This document shows, in pieces, positions 61,605 through 64,000 of a stretch of 64,000 bases of DNA; within the stretch, counting starts at the first letter, position 1, and every line of letters starts with the position of its first letter. This DNA comes from Tersicoccus mangrovi (GTDB lineage Bacteria > Actinomycetota > Actinomycetes > Actinomycetales > Micrococcaceae). Made by a program: the position numbers and the translations under genes. The stretch is taken from the NCBI RefSeq assembly GCF_036881825.1, contig NZ_JBAJMW010000003.1, positions 186,001 through 250,000 on the forward strand, given 5' to 3'. Under the pieces are notes generated by a model that did no database searches, was not told where the DNA came from, and worked only from the letters and a program-made list of their open reading frames with translations.

Positions 61605-61638
61605 TGAACGCCTGTTTAATCTGGTGAACATGCGTTCA
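61605..61638. promoter_or_regulatory. Two TetR operators over the promoter and start codon
   Basis: TGAAC-ATGC-GTTCA (61625-61638) is a perfect 14-bp palindrome that contains the TetR start ATG (61630-61632). TGAAC-GCCT-GTTTA (61605-61618) is the same motif with one mismatch, 20 nt upstream. The promoter TTGCCC (61594-61599)-17-TAATCT (61617-61622) lies across both. This fits tight autorepression. Confidence 0.75.
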
Positions 61639-62322
61639 GCTCGCGACGCCGACGCGACCGACGACGGTGACCTCACCACCCGGGCTCGGCTGCGGGACGC
61701 CGCCGTGGTGCGGTTCGCGCGCGACGGATTCCACCGCACGACGGTGCGCGCGATCGCGGCCGACGCCGGCGTCAGTCCCGCCCTGCTCATCCATCACTTC
61801 GGCAGCAAGGACGACCTGCGCCTCGCGTGCGACGAACACGTCCTCGGCTGGTTCGTCGCCCAGGCGCGGGCGGAGGCGACGACGGAGGGCATCCGCACCG
61901 TCATCACCGCGTTCTTCGCCGATCCGGACCGGTACCGCGTCCCGATGGACTACATGGCCCGGGCCATCGTCGAGGGGACGGCCACCGGCGCGCACTTCGT
62001 CGACACGATGATCGACGAGACCGAGCACTACGTGCTGGCCGGCATGGCCGGCGGGACCATCCAGCCGGTGGCCGATCCCCGCGCCATGGCCGTCTTCATC
62101 GCGTCCGGCAGCCTGGGGATGCTGCTCGCACCGGACCATCTGGCCCGGAACCTTGGACTGGAGGGCCGCAACCCGGAGGTCATGCGGCGGGTGGCCGGGC
62201 CGGCCCTGCAGCTGTACACGACGGGTCTCTACACCGACGACACCGTGCAACGGGTGGCCGAGGAGTCGCTCACCGCCCACGCCGAAGACGCCGGATCGGG
62301 AGGGAAGGAGACCGGATCATGA
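61630..62322 (+). CDS. TetR-family regulator of an ABC exporter
   Basis: 230 aa. DNA-binding part: LRDAAVVRFARDGFHRTTVR, then AIAADAGVSPALLIHHFGSK. The C-terminal ligand domain (TetR_C, SACE_7040-like) follows. The leaderless ATG lies inside a palindromic operator, so it should repress itself and the two exporter genes it is coupled to. TGA overlaps the next ATG (62319-62322). Confidence 0.9.
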   Translation: MRSARDADATDDGDLTTRARLRDAAVVRFARDGFHRTTVRAIAADAGVSPALLIHHFGSKDDLRLACDEHVLGWFVAQARAEATTEGIRTVITAFFADPDRYRVPMDYMARAIVEGTATGAHFVDTMIDETEHYVLAGMAGGTIQPVADPRAMAVFIASGSLGMLLAPDHLARNLGLEGRNPEVMRRVAGPALQLYTTGLYTDDTVQRVAEESLTAHAEDAGSGGKETGS

Positions 62323-63419
62323 ACGGACGTCACTCGGCCACGGCGGCACCGCCGGCGGACCGCGGCACGCCGAACGCCGTCGAGGCGGTCGGGCTGACCA
62401 AACGGTTCGGCCGGCACGAGGCCCTCCGCGAGGTCGACTTCGCCGTCCCGGCCGGCAGCGTGTACGGGCTCATCGGCCCGAACGGCGCGGGCAAGACGAC
62501 CACCATGCGGATCCTGCTCGACATCATCCGGCCCACGTCCGGACGCACGAGCGTCGCCGGGGAAGACAGCCGGACGGGCGGCCCCGACCTGCGCCGGCGC
62601 ATCGGGTACCTGCCCGGCGAGCTGACCCTGCAGGGCCGGATCAGCGGACGCCGCCTCCTCGCCCACTACGCCGCCGTCTCCGGCACGGTCCCCCGTGGCC
62701 GGATCGAGGAGCTCGCCGAACGACTGCGCCTGGACCTGGACCGGCCCGTCCGCAAGCTCTCCAAGGGCAACAAGCAGAAGCTCGGACTGATTCAGGCCTT
62801 CATGCACGACCCCGAGGTGCTGATCCTGGACGAGCCGACCAGCGGCCTCGACCCGCTGATCCAGCGCGAGTTCCTCGCCATGGTGCGGCAGGTCCGTGAC
62901 GAGGGGCGCACCGTGCTGCTCTCCTCCCACGTCATCAGCGAGATCCAGGAGGCCGCGGACGCGGTCGTCATCCTGCGCGACGGCACCGTGGTGGAGGTCG
63001 CGGGGGTCGAGGCGCTGCGCAGGTCGGCGGTGCGCCGGGTGCGGCTGCAGGTGCAGGCCGTCGACGGTGTGGTCCTGGAGGCGGGCCTGGCCGACGCCGG
63101 GCTGACCGCCGTGGTGCTGCATCCCCACGACGGCGTCGTCGACGTCGACGCAGAGGCCGGCGGCCCGGTGCGGCCGCTGCTCCGCGCGCTGGCGAACCTG
63201 CCCGTCGACGATCTCGTGCTGGAGGAGCCGGATCTGCAGGACGCCGTGCTGCGGCTCTACGGCCCGCAGGACGACGCGGGCACCGGCACGGCCGACAAGA
63301 GGCCCGACGAGAGGCCCGACGGGAGCGTCGCCGCGCCGTCCGCCGCCGCGACCACCGGAGCCTCGGCGTCCGACGCGCGGATCGCACCCGACCGCGATCG
63401 ACAGGAGGCGGGACGATGA
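62319..63419 (+). CDS. ABC exporter ATP-binding protein
   Basis: 366 aa. Walker A GPNGAGKTTTMRIL (about 52), Q-loop GYLPGELTLQG, signature LSKGNKQKLGLIQAF, Walker B VLILDEPTSGLDPL and H-loop LLSSHVISEIQE, as in DrrA/CcmA type exporters. After the ATPase domain is a ~90-residue accessory domain and an Ala/Asp/Arg tail. Coupled to the TetR gene before it and the permease gene after it (4-nt overlaps). Confidence 0.93.
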   Translation: MNGRHSATAAPPADRGTPNAVEAVGLTKRFGRHEALREVDFAVPAGSVYGLIGPNGAGKTTTMRILLDIIRPTSGRTSVAGEDSRTGGPDLRRRIGYLPGELTLQGRISGRRLLAHYAAVSGTVPRGRIEELAERLRLDLDRPVRKLSKGNKQKLGLIQAFMHDPEVLILDEPTSGLDPLIQREFLAMVRQVRDEGRTVLLSSHVISEIQEAADAVVILRDGTVVEVAGVEALRRSAVRRVRLQVQAVDGVVLEAGLADAGLTAVVLHPHDGVVDVDAEAGGPVRPLLRALANLPVDDLVLEEPDLQDAVLRLYGPQDDAGTGTADKRPDERPDGSVAAPSAAATTGASASDARIAPDRDRQEAGR

Positions 63420-64000
63420 CCACCGGAGTGAGCCGGGTGGGCCGGAGCGCCACCGGGCGACGGGCGCTGCCGCTGTTCGCCGTGGCCATGGAGAGCACCT
63501 GGCGGTCCCTGGTGGGCTGGTGCGTCGGGCTGACCGCTACCCTGTGCCTCTACCTGCCGCTGTTCCCCTCGATCGGCGGCGGCCAGCAGATGCAGCAGCT
63601 GATCTCCTCCCTGCCCCGCGAACTGGTTCGCACCCTGAACTACGACCAGATCGGCACCGGCCCCGGCTACGCCCAGTCCACCTTCTTCGGGCTCATGGGC
63701 TTCGTCCTGACGACGATCGCGGTGATCACTTGGGGCGCGGCCGCGGTGGGCGGCGACGAGGAGTCCGGGCAGCTCGAGCTGACGCTGGCACACGGGGTCA
63801 CCCGCTCCCAGGTGGTGCTCGAGCGGTTCGCGGCCCTCGTGGTCCGCGTCGTCGTCATGGTGCTCGTCGTGTTCGTCGTCGTGCTGGCCCTGAACGAGCC
63901 GTCCCAGCTGGGCCTGGACACCGGTCACCTGGCCGGGATGTGCCTCGAGTTCGGGCTGTTGACCCTGCTGACCGGCAGTGTGGCACTCGCGGCGGGGGCC
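63416..64000 (+). CDS. ABC-2 type exporter permease (N-terminal part)
   Basis: 195 codons are present; the gene runs off the right edge. Hydrophobic segments at ~33-50, ~92-112, ~140-160 and ~175-195, with the ABC-2 permease loop GGDEESGQLELTLAHGVTRS between the second and third. This type, with EESGQLELTLA, is seen in polyether/tetronasin-like exporters (TnrB3-like); the cargo is unknown. ATG 63416 overlaps the ATPase stop. Confidence 0.85.
   Translation, partial: MTTGVSRVGRSATGRRALPLFAVAMESTWRSLVGWCVGLTATLCLYLPLFPSIGGGQQMQQLISSLPRELVRTLNYDQIGTGPGYAQSTFFGLMGFVLTTIAVITWGAAAVGGDEESGQLELTLAHGVTRSQVVLERFAALVVRVVVMVLVVFVVVLALNEPSQLGLDTGHLAGMCLEFGLLTLLTGSVALAAGA

Overview
The window is chromosomal DNA of a very high-GC Gram-positive bacterium, almost certainly an actinobacterium and probably of the Micrococcales type. 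The signs are GC-saturated third codon positions, frequent GTG starts, many leaderless promoters, actinobacterial families (DUF3151 beside class II aldolase, DUF1206, DUF1990, Stealth protein) and a tRNA-Glu/Asp/Phe cluster. No plasmid, phage, insertion sequence or CRISPR signal is visible. Two stretches are assembly defects: a 100-base N gap (25829-25928), and a poly-G run with a flanking 66-base duplication (45849-46014).

Layout. 1-5509 is a sulfur-scavenging block: ssuA and ssuB on the minus strand, and sfnG (dimethylsulfone monooxygenase), metY and a CoA-binding protein on the plus strand. Each transcription unit begins with its own SAM riboswitch, and a second CoA-binding paralogue lies between them. 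5550-11149 holds an ArsR-like regulator with a divergent MFS exporter, a GNAT acetyltransferase, a nitrilase/YjbR/DUF1990 operon and a DUF1206 membrane protein. 11204-18692 carries housekeeping nucleotide genes (purA, tdk), DUF72, a HAD phosphatase coupled to a kynurenine-formamidase-like hydrolase, an SDR, a truncated VOC gene and kynureninase. The intergenic spaces here hold three clusters of an unusual inverted-repeat family. 18754-25635 has AraC and MarR regulators, uncharacterised proteins, alanine dehydrogenase and the TfoX/DUF3151/fructose-bisphosphate aldolase group. 25992-34289 has a secreted sedolisin protease, a SpoU rRNA/tRNA methyltransferase, a HAD-IIA phosphatase that seems to start at ATC, pyrE with a Tat-signal hydrolase, a Stealth phosphotransferase and a CpdA-like phosphodiesterase.

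34505-42852 is an acyl-CoA and valine catabolism block. An acyl-CoA dehydrogenase and an acyl-CoA synthetase/MarR pair are transcribed divergently from a shared control region that contains a CRP/GlxR-like palindrome. Next to it is the operon mmsA - 3-hydroxyisobutyryl-CoA hydrolase - mmsB - enoyl-CoA hydratase. 43014-51524 has exonuclease III, an uncharacterised protein and an alpha-glucoside uptake system: LacI regulator, small membrane protein, two permeases, binding protein, and a divergent GH13 alpha-glucosidase. 51818-58649 has an Asp23 protein, a TetR/aldo-keto reductase pair with twin operators, and a second LacI regulator divergent from a large secreted pullulanase. The window ends with three tRNAs, a zincin, a secreted NlpC/P60 peptidoglycan hydrolase with an unusual leader, and an autoregulated TetR/ABC exporter operon that runs off the end.

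How the parts fit: the organism is equipped to take sulfur from sulfones and sulfonates when SAM is low, to degrade extracellular alpha-glucans (pullulanase), import the oligosaccharides and hydrolyse them inside, and to burn branched-chain amino acids and acyl acids. A recurring feature is a -10 box ending 6-8 nt before the start codon (at least 17 genes), which implies widespread leaderless translation.
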